44,839 nt of DNA from Coriobacteriales bacterium (lineage in GTDB: Bacteria > Actinomycetota > Coriobacteriia > Coriobacteriales > Atopobiaceae), in assembly GCA_029101205.1 (NCBI GenBank), contig JAQXQO010000035.1, positions 1 through 44,839 of the forward strand, read 5' to 3'. The translations under genes were made by a program, and so were the position numbers. Shown here one piece after another: positions 1 through 8,985 of this stretch. The notes beneath the pieces were generated by a model. The model did no database searches, was not told where the DNA came from, and was given only the letters and a program-made list of their open reading frames with translations. How positions within the stretch are numbered: position 1 is the first letter of the stretch; every line of letters begins with the position of its first letter.

Positions 1-287
1 TGCGCGAAATCCTTGAACTTGCCGTTGGTGCCAACGAAGTCGGTCTCGCAGGTGAGCTCGACCATAGCGGCAACCTTTGCGTCATCAGAGACGTAGACGG
101 CGATGGTACCCTCGTTGGTCTCGCGGCCAGCGCGCTTGACAGCCTTGGCAAGACCCATCTTGCGGAGGACGTCGACGGCCTTATCAAGGTCGCCGTCGGC
201 CTCGACGAGGGCCTTCTTGCACTCCATCATGGGAGAGTCGGTCATCTCGCGAAGCTGCTTCACGAGGGCGGCAGTAATCTGTGCCAT
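1..287 (-). CDS. tsf: Elongation factor Ts, N-terminal part (runs off the left edge)
   Basis: Reverse-strand reading from CAT at 285-287 gives [49 protein letters not shown]..., typical EF-Ts N-terminus; follows rpsB. Confidence 0.95.
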   Translation of the reverse strand, partial: MAQITAALVKQLREMTDSPMMECKKALVEADGDLDKAVDVLRKMGLAKAVKRAGRETNEGTIAVYVSDDAKVAAMVELTCETDFVGTNGKFKDFA

Positions 288-330
288 GTGAACCTCCTAA
301 AGGGGGTGTTTGGTTGGTTGGAGACGGACG

Positions 331-1116
331 CTACTCGGCCGCAGGAGCCTCAGCGGCAGGAGCGGCGGCCTCCTCGGTCGCGACCGGAGCGGAAGCCTCG
401 CCGGTCTGCATCTCCTCAGCGGTCACCTGAGTCTCGCCGGTACCAGCAAGAACGGCGTCGGCAGCGAGCTCGCACATAAGGGAGACGGAGCGGATGGCGT
501 CGTCGTTAGCGGGCACGCCGTAGTCGATGACGTCGGGGTCGGAGTTGGTGTCGAGCAGTCCGACAACGGGGATGTGCAGACGGTTGGCCTCGCGCACGGC
601 GATCTCCTCGCGCTTGGTATCAACCACAAACAGGGCCTGGGGCAGGCTCTTCAGCTCGCGCACGCCACCGAGGTTGCGCTGCAGCTTCTCGAGCTCCTTG
701 GTCAGGACGGCCTGCTCCTTCTTGGGCAGGGTGGCCATGACGCCGTCGTTCTGCATGGTCTCGAGCTCCTCCATGCGAGAGATGCGGGAGCGCATGGTGA
801 CGAAGTTCGTCAGCATGCCGCCCAGCCAGCGCTGGTTGATGTAGGGCATGTTCGCGCGCTCGGCCTGGGTCTGGATGGGCTCCTGAGCCTGCTTCTTGGT
901 GCCGACGAACAGGATGGTGCCGCCCTTGGCAGCGGTCTCCTTCAGGAAGGTGTAGGCCTTGTCGGCGTCCAGGATGGTCTGCTTCAGGTCGAGGATGTAG
1001 ATGCCGTTGCGCTCGCCGAAGATGTAGGGCTTCATCTTGGGGTTCCAACGGCGGGTCTGGTGACCGTAGTGGCAGCCTGCGTCGAGTAGGGTCTGGATGT
1101 TGATCTTTACAGCCAT
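331..1116 (-). CDS. rpsB: 30S ribosomal protein S2, Ala/Glu-rich C-terminal tail
   Basis: MAVKINIQTLLDAGCHYGHQTRRWNPKMKPYIFGERNGIYILDL...; next to tsf. Confidence 0.97.
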   Translation of the reverse strand: MAVKINIQTLLDAGCHYGHQTRRWNPKMKPYIFGERNGIYILDLKQTILDADKAYTFLKETAAKGGTILFVGTKKQAQEPIQTQAERANMPYINQRWLGGMLTNFVTMRSRISRMEELETMQNDGVMATLPKKEQAVLTKELEKLQRNLGGVRELKSLPQALFVVDTKREEIAVREANRLHIPVVGLLDTNSDPDVIDYGVPANDDAIRSVSLMCELAADAVLAGTGETQVTAEEMQTGEASAPVATEEAAAPAAEAPAAE

Positions 1117-1257
1117 GTGCTAAACCTCCTGTGGTTTGTCCTCCGCGTGAGGTCACTCCCGTCTGACCACCCCTTGCCTGGCTTTGGGCGCAGGGCACCA
1201 CGGTAGACGAGTCGTCACGCGTGTGAAGTATGCCGTGCAGACGCACAGCGATTGTGC

Positions 1258-1287
1258 ATTATATCAGCTATGGTGCCCTTGCGCCAA
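1258..1287 (-). promoter_or_regulatory. Predicted sigma70-type promoter for rpsB-tsf
   Basis: Reverse strand: TTGGCG (1282-1287), 18-nt spacer, TATAAT (1258-1263); leaves a leader of about 135 nt before rpsB. Confidence 0.65.
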
Positions 1288-1356
1288 GCTCGCAGGTCCG
1301 CACAGGAGTTCACCACAAATTCACAGTTCCTGCCCAGCAACGCGGCGCACGCGGAC

Positions 1357-2319
1357 TCATCCGCGCGGGTGCGCACGCCGCGTGGCCTCCTTCAGCCTGC
1401 CCACCGAGAGGTGCGTGTAGATCTGGGTGGTCTGCAGGCTCTCGTGCCCCAGGAGCTCCTGCACGCTCCTGAGGTCGGCGCCACCCGACAGAAGCTCCGT
1501 CGCGAACGTGTGCCGCATGGCGTGAGGCGTGACGCCGGAGTCGAGCCCGGCCTGGCGTGCCCGCAGCTCGAACCTGCTGCGCAGTGCCGCCGCCGACATC
1601 CTGCGTCCCCTGGTCGAGACGAACAGTGCGCTCGTGCGCTCCCCCTTCCCGCGCTGGACCAGCTGGGGCCGTCCCTTCTGGACGTAGAGCTCGACCCATC
1701 TGACGCACTCCTGGTACAGGGGCACGATGCGCTCCTTCGAGCCCTTGCCGAAGAGCCTCACCTGCGCGTACTTGCCCGCCTGCACGTCGCCCACGTCCAG
1801 GCGCGACACCTCCGAGATGCGCGCGCCCGAGGCGTACAGCAGCTCCAGCATGGCACGGTCGCGCAGCCCCTCGGCGTCGGTGGTGTCAAACGACTCCAGG
1901 AGGCGCTCCACCTCGGCGTCGGTCAGCGTGGTGGGCAGCGTGCGCGGGACCTTGCGCCCCGAGATGGCCGCCGCGCTGTCCTGCTGCGTGACGCCCTCGC
2001 GCAGCAGCCACCCGTACAGCGTGCGAAGGGAGGACAGGTGCCGGTTTATGCTCTTTGGCGAGTAGCCCGCCTGGCTCATCTGCGCCAGGTAGCCACGCAG
2101 CTGGCGGTGGGTCACCTCCAGCGGCATGATGCCCTCGCGCCCGACCCAGTCCAGGTAGTGCTGCAGGTCGCACGAGTACGACCGCACGGTGTTGTCCGAG
2201 AGGTGCCTGACGCCGCCCAGGTAGTCCAGGAACTCGCCGACCAGCCGCGCAAAGCGCCCCTGCTGGCTGCTGCGCTCCTGCACCTCCTGGACCGCGGCCG
2301 GCTGCTCGTCGCGGCTCAT
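1357..2319 (-). CDS. xerC: Tyrosine recombinase, XerC/XerD family
   Basis: SAM-like N-terminal domain plus catalytic motifs (SGARISEVSRLDVGD, HAMRHTFATELLSGGADLRSVQELLGHESLQTTQIYTHL). Confidence 0.9.
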   Translation of the reverse strand: MSRDEQPAAVQEVQERSSQQGRFARLVGEFLDYLGGVRHLSDNTVRSYSCDLQHYLDWVGREGIMPLEVTHRQLRGYLAQMSQAGYSPKSINRHLSSLRTLYGWLLREGVTQQDSAAAISGRKVPRTLPTTLTDAEVERLLESFDTTDAEGLRDRAMLELLYASGARISEVSRLDVGDVQAGKYAQVRLFGKGSKERIVPLYQECVRWVELYVQKGRPQLVQRGKGERTSALFVSTRGRRMSAAALRSRFELRARQAGLDSGVTPHAMRHTFATELLSGGADLRSVQELLGHESLQTTQIYTHLSVGRLKEATRRAHPRG

Positions 2320-3650
2320 CGCCGTATCTGCCCAAACAGGTCTTCTCTGCTTTGCACGAGGGCGGCGAAGTCAGCCTTTGCCCTGGTGGCATAGGCGCGG
2401 TAGCGCTCCTGCTTTTTCATGCGCTTGCCCTCCAGGGGCGGAACCAGCCCGAAGTTCACGTGCATGGGCTGGTAGTCCTGGGTTGCGGGGTCTGTGGCGT
2501 AGGCCACCAGGGCGCCGAACGCGCACGTGCGAGGCAGCTGCGGCGCGTCAAGCCCCCTCAGCTCGGCGTAGGTGTTCAGCGCCGCCAGGTACCCCGACGC
2601 GATGGCCTCGGTGTAGCCCTCGGTCCCCGTGATCTGGCCTGCCAGCCTGCAGGACGTGCCCGGAATCTTGAACGTGGCGTCCAGCACGTGCGGGGAGTCG
2701 ACGAACGAGTTCCTGTGCATGACGCCATAGCGGAAGAACTCCGCCCCCTCGAGCCCGGGAATCATGCGGAACACGCGCTTCTGCTCTCCCCAAGTGAGGT
2801 TGGTCTGGAACCCGACCAGGTTGTACGCGGTGCGGTCTGCGTTCTCGGCGCGCAGCTGCACGGCCGCCCATGGCCTGCGCCCGGTGCGCGGGTCGGTGAG
2901 GCCCACGGGCTTCAGCGCGCCGAAGCGCAAAGAGTCCCTGCCCGTGCGCGCCACCTCCTCGACGGGCTGGCAGGCGCAGAACAGGTCGCTCTGCTCGAAG
3001 TCGCGCGCCAGCACGCGCTTTGCGCCCACCAGCTGGTCGTAGAAGTCGTTGTACTCGTCCTTGCTCATGGGACAGTTCAGGTAGTCGCCCGAGCCCGTCT
3101 GGTCGTAGCGCGACTGCGAGAACACGACGGACCTGTCCAGGCTCTGCGCGTCCACCACGGGAGCCGCGGCGTCAAAGAACCACAGGTGGCTACCGCCGAC
3201 CTGCGACGAGATGGCCTGGAACAGCGCGTCGGAGCACAGCGGACCCGCGGCTATGACGCAGGGCCCCTCTGGGATCTGCGTGACCTCGGCGCGCACCAGC
3301 TCGATGAGCGGCTCTTCCTCCACGGCGCGCGTGACCGCCTCGCTGAAGCGGTCGCGGTCCACCGCCAGCGCGCCGCCCGCGGGCACGGAGCACCTCATGG
3401 CCATGTCCAGAAGGCGGCTGCCCGCCGTCCTGAGCTCCCACTTCAGAAGGCCGGCGGCACTCTCCTCGCGCAGGGACTTCAGCGAGTTCGAACACACCAG
3501 CTCGGCCAGCCGGTCCGTGTGGTGCGCCGGCGACTCATGCACGGGCCGCTGCTCGTACAGCCTGACGGGCACGCCCCTGGCAGCCAGCTGCAGGGCGCAC
3601 TCGCTACCCGCCAGTCCGCCGCCGACCACGCTAACCACCACGTCGCTCAC
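2316..3650 (-). CDS. trmFO: FADH2/folate-dependent tRNA (uracil-54-C5) methyltransferase
   Basis: VVSVVGGGLAGSECALQLAARGVPVRLYEQRP..., LVCSNSLKS, GTEGYTEAIASGYLAALN; GTG start chosen from the upstream GGGAGG. Confidence 0.92.
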   Translation of the reverse strand: MSDVVVSVVGGGLAGSECALQLAARGVPVRLYEQRPVHESPAHHTDRLAELVCSNSLKSLREESAAGLLKWELRTAGSRLLDMAMRCSVPAGGALAVDRDRFSEAVTRAVEEEPLIELVRAEVTQIPEGPCVIAAGPLCSDALFQAISSQVGGSHLWFFDAAAPVVDAQSLDRSVVFSQSRYDQTGSGDYLNCPMSKDEYNDFYDQLVGAKRVLARDFEQSDLFCACQPVEEVARTGRDSLRFGALKPVGLTDPRTGRRPWAAVQLRAENADRTAYNLVGFQTNLTWGEQKRVFRMIPGLEGAEFFRYGVMHRNSFVDSPHVLDATFKIPGTSCRLAGQITGTEGYTEAIASGYLAALNTYAELRGLDAPQLPRTCAFGALVAYATDPATQDYQPMHVNFGLVPPLEGKRMKKQERYRAYATRAKADFAALVQSREDLFGQIRR

Positions 3651-3679
3651 CACAGTACCTCCCGTCACCGCGCCGGCGC

Positions 3680-4999
3680 CTAGGCCCCGGCGTTCTGCTC
3701 GTCGTTCGCAGACATCATACTATGGTCCCCCGCAAAGTCGCCCCGCTCGCCATTCGCCACGGGCCCAGGGCAGGCCTCTCGCTCAGGCAGGCTCCAGCTC
3801 TGTCCCGAGCCGTCGGGCGCTCCGGCTTCTCCCGCGTAGTCCGGCGTGGCTGCGCGCTGTCCACCAGCGCCAGGCGCGTCGCCCACATCCGAGGTCTCGG
3901 AAGGCTGCCAGACCTGCGGGCCCATGGGAGCCGCCCAGGCGTACGAAGGATCCACCTGCTCCGCAGTGTTGGTCGGAACGGTCCCCGAAAGGATATCGCC
4001 TTGCGTCACGGGGGCCTGCGCCTCTTCCCTGTGCGTCTGCGGCCTCCCAAGCGATGGCGCTCCCAGGGGGATGGCGTACGGGTCGTCCAGCCCCTGACGC
4101 TGCCGCGCCCTTCGGAAGTACTTCTCGTACGCGGCCTGCGTCACGGAGTAGCGGCCGTCCAGCAGGTGCACCACCAGTCCCTGGGTCTCGTACTCCGACA
4201 GCGTCGTCATCGTGGTCAGAAGAGCCTGTCCCAGCCGCTCGCTGAGCTCGTCGGCGCGCATCGGCGATGCTATGAGCGCCGATATGACCGCGCTGTTGCC
4301 CTCGTAGTGGTTCTCGACCACCATGCGCAGGGTGTCGTAGTCCAGGCTGATCTGCGTCTGCAGGTCCATCTCGCTGGCTATGATGCTGGCGCCGGTGGCG
4401 ATGAGCGAGTTCGTGCCCTGCGAGTTGGGCGAGAAGATCGAGCCTGGTATGGCGTATATGTTCCTTCCCAGCTGGTTCGCGACCTCGGCGGTGCTCATGG
4501 TCCCGGACTTCAGCCCCGCCTCGGTGACGAAGAGCGAGCGTGACATGGCCGCGATGATGGCGTTCCTGCGCACGAACGTGAAGCGCTGCGGATGCGACTT
4601 CCACGGGCTGATGGATATGACCGCGCCGCCCTTGCGGACCGCGTCGTGGAAGATGTCGCGCGACGTGTCTGGGTAGACCACGTCCGCGCCAGCTCCCGAC
4701 ACGATTATGGTGCGCCCGCCGCTGTCGATGGCCGAGCGCGACGCGGCGTGGTCGCAACCCATGGCCCCGCCGGACACCACCACCAGGTCGCACTCCACGG
4801 CCACGCGCGCAGCCATCTCGGCGACCTCCTGGCCGTAGGGCGTGGCCTTGCGCGCTCCGATGATGCTGATGCACGGCATGTTCAGGCACTCTCGGTCGCC
4901 CACGCCATACAGCACCTTCGGCGCCGATTCCCCCAGGTCCTCCAGGGCCCGCGGGTAGTCTTTCTCCCCGCGGGCGATCTCCCAAGACATCCTTCCCAT
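3680..4999 (-). CDS. dprA: DNA-processing protein DprA/Smf family, divergent motifs, long low-complexity C-terminal tail
   Basis: Rossmann-like core (VVVSGGAMGCDHAASRSAIDSGGRTIIVSGAGADVVYP, RRNAIIAAMSR, GSIFSPNSQGTNSLIATGA); precedes comM in the usual order. Confidence 0.85.
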   Translation of the reverse strand: MGRMSWEIARGEKDYPRALEDLGESAPKVLYGVGDRECLNMPCISIIGARKATPYGQEVAEMAARVAVECDLVVVSGGAMGCDHAASRSAIDSGGRTIIVSGAGADVVYPDTSRDIFHDAVRKGGAVISISPWKSHPQRFTFVRRNAIIAAMSRSLFVTEAGLKSGTMSTAEVANQLGRNIYAIPGSIFSPNSQGTNSLIATGASIIASEMDLQTQISLDYDTLRMVVENHYEGNSAVISALIASPMRADELSERLGQALLTTMTTLSEYETQGLVVHLLDGRYSVTQAAYEKYFRRARQRQGLDDPYAIPLGAPSLGRPQTHREEAQAPVTQGDILSGTVPTNTAEQVDPSYAWAAPMGPQVWQPSETSDVGDAPGAGGQRAATPDYAGEAGAPDGSGQSWSLPEREACPGPVANGERGDFAGDHSMMSANDEQNAGA

Positions 5000-5062
5000 G
5001 GTTCCTCCCGAAATCGTGGTCACGCCCCGGCTCTTGTGTGATACCGAGGCAACGAACGCCAG

Positions 5063-6596
5063 CTACAGAGACGTGCGCGACCTGAACGCGATGGCCACCA
5101 GGACGTCGTCGCGCGTCACCTGGACGTGCTGCTCGAGGTCGGCCACGCTGCGCGCAACCTGCGACAGCCGCGCGATGGCGCGCCCTCCCAGCGCCAGGCG
5201 CTCTGCCGCACCCAGAAACGCGGTCTTTGCCTGGGAGTCGAAGTCGTCCACGAGGCAGTGCCTCCTGTGCGCCTCGTCGTCCGAGGGGTCAGTGCTGTCC
5301 CGCAGCCTCCAGCTTCTGAAGTCCAGCGCATCGAGCACCTCCCGGGCCATCTGGCCGGTGGTCTTGCCCTCCTCGCCCTCGATAACCTTCGAGGAGGTGG
5401 GACGGCAGACATCCACCCTGAGGTCTATGCGATCCATGAGGGGGCCTCCTATGCGCGCCTGGTACTTCTGCACGGCGGAGGCCGGGCAGGTGCAGGGCTG
5501 CCGGGGGTCTCCCAGGTGTCCGCAGGGGCAGGGGTTTGCAGCCGCCACCAGCTGGAACGCGCACGGGAACACGTAGACGCCGTCGGCGCGCACCAGACGC
5601 ACGACGCCTTCCTCCATGGGCTGGCGCAGCGCCTGCAGCACAGACTGTCCGAACTCGGGAAGCTCGTCCAGAAAGAGCACGCCCCGGTGCGCCAGCGACA
5701 CCTCACCGGGCAGCACGGGCCTTCCGCCACCGATGAGCCCCGCGCGCGACACCGAGTGGTGTGGCGACCTGAACGGCCGCTCCCCCGCCATCAGGCCGTC
5801 CAGGGGCTGCCCCGCAACGGAATGCAGAAGAATGGCCTCGTAGGCCTGCTCCTCGCTCAGCCGGGGCAGGATGGTGGGCATGCGGCTGGCCAGCATGGTC
5901 TTTCCCGAGCCCGGTGGCCCCACCATCAGGATGCCGTGCCCTCCCACCGCGGCTATCTGCAGCGCGCGCTTCGCAGGCTCCTGGTCTATGACGTCGGCGA
6001 AGTCCGCCCTGGAGGCTGGCATAGACTCGCCAACGGCGGGCATCCTCTCGCAGGTCTGCGCGGGCAGCGTCGCCACGCCCCGCGGCAGCTGCGCCAGGCT
6101 GTCCATGGCCCTGGCGTCGGGACACCCCCACACGCCGCCCTGCTGCCGCGCTGCGATGACGCACAGCCCCTCGGTCTGTGCCAGGGCCCCATAGGCCACC
6201 ATGCCCCTGGTGGGCAACACGGCCCCGTCCAAGCCCAGCTCGCCCACAAAGAGGCACCCGTCCAAGTCCCTCACGGGTATCTGCCCGGTGCAGGCCAGGA
6301 TGGCCACCGCTATGGGCAGGTCGAACCCCGTGCCGGTCTTTCTGAGGTCTCCCGGCGAGAGGTTTATCGTGATGTGCATCCTGGGCACGGTGAACCCGCA
6401 GGCGCGGATGGCGCAGCGCACGCGGGAGCGCGCCTCCAGCACGGCGGAGTCCGGCATGCCAACCACCGTGAGGCCGGGTATGCCGCCCGAGGCGCTGACC
6501 TCCACGCTGACGGGAACGGCCTCTACGCCGCGCAGCGTGGCGGCATGCACGGCGAACGCGCGCCCGCCCGTCACCTGGGCGCTCATAGCGACCCCG
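5063..6596 (-). CDS. comM: YifB/ComM family Mg-chelatase-like AAA+ ATPase
   Basis: GIPGLTVVGMPDSAVLEARSRVRCAIRACGF, Walker A GPPGSGKTMLASRMPTILP, LDELPEFGQSVLQALRQPMEEG, ANPCPCGHLGDPRQPC. Confidence 0.93.
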
Positions 6597-7401
6597 TTCC
6601 CGTGTCGTCCCACTCGAAGGCGCCCACCAGGTGCCGCAGCTGAGCCCTCTGGTTGTCATGCAGGTTCAGGGCTATGACGTCGAAGCGCACCGACGTCAGC
6701 TCGGGGTGCAGCGCCAGGTAATACAGTGCTATGCGCCGGTAGCGCTTCTGCTTTGCCGCGTCGACGGCCAGCTCGGGTATGGCCCCCTCGCATTCGCCAT
6801 GGACATAGCGGGTCTTCACCTCTATGAGGACCGTCTCGTCGTCCTGGCGCGCCACGATATCGGCCTCGCCGAAGGGGCACCGAAAGTTTCGCTGTGACAG
6901 CTGGTAGTCGTGCGCCTCCAGGTAGCGCGAAGCCAGCTCCTCGCCGCGCCTGCCCACCTCGTAGTTCGAGCACCTGCACAGAGGCTTGGTGTGGTCTGTG
7001 GCACGGCTCTTTCGGCAGGGCCCGGACTTTCCCGAGCGCAGGGCATGGTCCACGTCCTGGCGGGGTCCGCCGTAAGATCCCATGGGCTCTTCGGCCCCCC
7101 GGTCCGCGGGTCCGCACGAGTCCTCGTTTCGCCACCCCTCGGGCCCCAGGCAGTCGTTGGGCACATCCTCGGCGCCTGCCTGCGCCGCCGCCCCTCTGCC
7201 CTCGGACTCGTCCTGCTGGTCCCAGCCCTCGTCCTCTGACAGCACTGCTGGCTCGCCCACCCTGGACAGGTTGCACGACTCCTCCGGGCATGGCACATCC
7301 TGGGCACGTTCGTCCTCGCCCCGCACAGTCTCGGTGCGCGGCGCCTTCGCCGCGCCCGTTCCCATGCCACCTGTCCTGCTCCTGGTCCTCTGCTTCCCCA
7401 T
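6583..7401 (-). CDS. YraN family (UPF0102) nuclease-like protein with a long N-terminal extension
   Basis: C-terminal part YEVGRRGEELASRYLEAHDYQLSQRNFRCPFGEADIVARQDDETVLIEVKTR; start MGKQRTRSRTGG preceded by GGGAGGAG. Confidence 0.85.
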   Translation of the reverse strand: MGKQRTRSRTGGMGTGAAKAPRTETVRGEDERAQDVPCPEESCNLSRVGEPAVLSEDEGWDQQDESEGRGAAAQAGAEDVPNDCLGPEGWRNEDSCGPADRGAEEPMGSYGGPRQDVDHALRSGKSGPCRKSRATDHTKPLCRCSNYEVGRRGEELASRYLEAHDYQLSQRNFRCPFGEADIVARQDDETVLIEVKTRYVHGECEGAIPELAVDAAKQKRYRRIALYYLALHPELTSVRFDVIALNLHDNQRAQLRHLVGAFEWDDTGTGSL

Positions 7402-7586
7402 GCTCTTCTCCTCCCACGAAAGGTGGGGTACAGCATGACAGGGTCCACTTGCACCGAACTTGCCTTTGGCTGGCAGGAAGCCGGCACCAAGCTGGCGCAT
7501 TTGCGCAGATGACTGAGCCCGCCCAGCGCAACCGTTACGGTGCGCATGGCGCGGGCTTGGACATTGGTTCAAATGCTTATGGAAAG

Positions 7587-8372
7587 TCAGTCCTCGGGAC
7601 CGGAAGCGTCCACGAAGTGACCACAAAACGAGGCACGGTGGATGGGTGAAAGCCCGTAGCGCCGTATGGCCTCGATGTGCTCAGCCGAGCCGTAGCCCTT
7701 GCACTCGGCCAGGTGGTACTGCGGGTAGGTCTGGTCGTAGGCCACCATCAGGTGGTCACGTGTGACCTTCGCCACGATGGACGCCGCGGCGATGCACGCC
7801 ACCTGCGCATCGCCATGCACGATCGTGCGCTCCCTCGGGTGCACATGCACGGGATTGCCGTCGATGAGCACCGCATCGGGTTCCACGCCCGTGTCGGCAA
7901 TGGCCTGTCGCATGCCCATGCGCAGGGCGACGCCCATGCCCAGGGCGTCTATGGACTCTGGCGCGATGTGGGCCATGCCTATGGCCACCGCCAACTCCGC
8001 TATCCGGGCAGCAAGCTCTTCTCGCCTGGCAGGCGTCAGCTTCTTTGAGTCGTTGATGCCCCAGACCATGGGCTCGTCGGGCAGCACCACGGCCCCCACC
8101 GTCAGGGGACCGGCCAAAGACCCTCGCCCCACCTCGTCTACGCCCACGACCAGGCCATGTCCCCCCAGCCGCCACTGCAGCTGGTACATGGCCTCAACGC
8201 GCGAGCGCTCTCGCGCCGTGCGCTCGTGCCTGCGACGCGCGGACGCCACAGCCGCCTGCACCTGCTTTCTTGGGTCGTCCTGGTAGGAGTCGGCAAGATC
8301 CAACTCTTCCTCGAAGGAAGCCCCACGCAGCTGGCTCACGACGTCCTTCGCGCTCTGGCGCCCCTTCTCCAT
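7587..8372 (-). CDS. rnhB: Ribonuclease HII
   Basis: VVGVDEVGRGSLAGPLTVGAVVLPDEPMVWGINDSKKLTPARREEL; start at MEKGRQ with GGGAGGAG upstream. Confidence 0.94.
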   Translation of the reverse strand: MEKGRQSAKDVVSQLRGASFEEELDLADSYQDDPRKQVQAAVASARRRHERTARERSRVEAMYQLQWRLGGHGLVVGVDEVGRGSLAGPLTVGAVVLPDEPMVWGINDSKKLTPARREELAARIAELAVAIGMAHIAPESIDALGMGVALRMGMRQAIADTGVEPDAVLIDGNPVHVHPRERTIVHGDAQVACIAAASIVAKVTRDHLMVAYDQTYPQYHLAECKGYGSAEHIEAIRRYGLSPIHRASFCGHFVDASGPED

Positions 8373-8496
8373 GGGCTCGTCTCCTCCCGCAACCGTTACT
8401 CCGTCGGCTCCGAACAAACAACGCCGTGAAGTGCCCGCATTCACGTCCGGCGCACTGCATGGTAGCAGCAACGACGGCACGGCACCGCATGGCGAC

Positions 8497-8523
8497 AAAA
8501 AAAGCCGCCCCGAAGGGCGGCTG
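8497..8523 (-). terminator. Rho-independent terminator downstream of rplS
   Basis: Reverse strand AGCCGCCCTTCGGGGCGGCTTTTTTT: GC stem, short loop, T7. Confidence 0.9.
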
Positions 8524-8538
8524 TGCGCTTGGACCGGT

Positions 8539-8880
8539 TTAGCGCTTCTCGGGAATGCGAGCGGCCTTGCCCACGCGATCGCGCAGGTAGTACAGCTTTG
8601 CGCGACGAACGCGGCCGTGACGGACGACCTCCAGCTTTGCGATCTTGGGGCTGTGCAGGGGGAACGTGCGCTCCACGCCCATGCCGAAGCTGATCTTACG
8701 CACGGTGAAGGTCTCGCGCGCGCCGGCACCGCTCATGCGGATGACGTCGCCCTGGAAGACCTGCTCGCGCTCGCGGTCGCCTTCCTTGATGCGATAGTGA
8801 ACCTTCACGTTGTCGCCGGGACGGACCTCGGGGATATCCTCGCGGATCTGCTGGCGCTCGATGGCACGAATGTAGTCCAT
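8539..8880 (-). CDS. rplS: 50S ribosomal protein L19
   Basis: [47 protein letters not shown]-like reading; ORF track start extends too far upstream. Confidence 0.95.
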   Translation of the reverse strand: MDYIRAIERQQIREDIPEVRPGDNVKVHYRIKEGDREREQVFQGDVIRMSGAGARETFTVRKISFGMGVERTFPLHSPKIAKLEVVRHGRVRRAKLYYLRDRVGKAARIPEKR

Positions 8881-8945
8881 AGCTTCCTCGTCTCTAGAGG
8901 TGCCGACGCTTTGCGAACGACACATAGGCTTACACACAAGAGAGG

Positions 8946-8974
8946 ATTATACGGCCTCGCGCCATTGCGCGCAA
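8946..8974 (-). promoter_or_regulatory. Predicted promoter for rplS
   Basis: Reverse strand TTGCGC - 17 nt - TATAAT. Confidence 0.65.
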
Positions 8975-8985
8975 GAATCCACAAC

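Noticed and set aside
7550-7585. Possible tRNA from the GGTTCAAAT string
   Set aside because: No acceptor, D-arm or anticodon arm could be matched around it.
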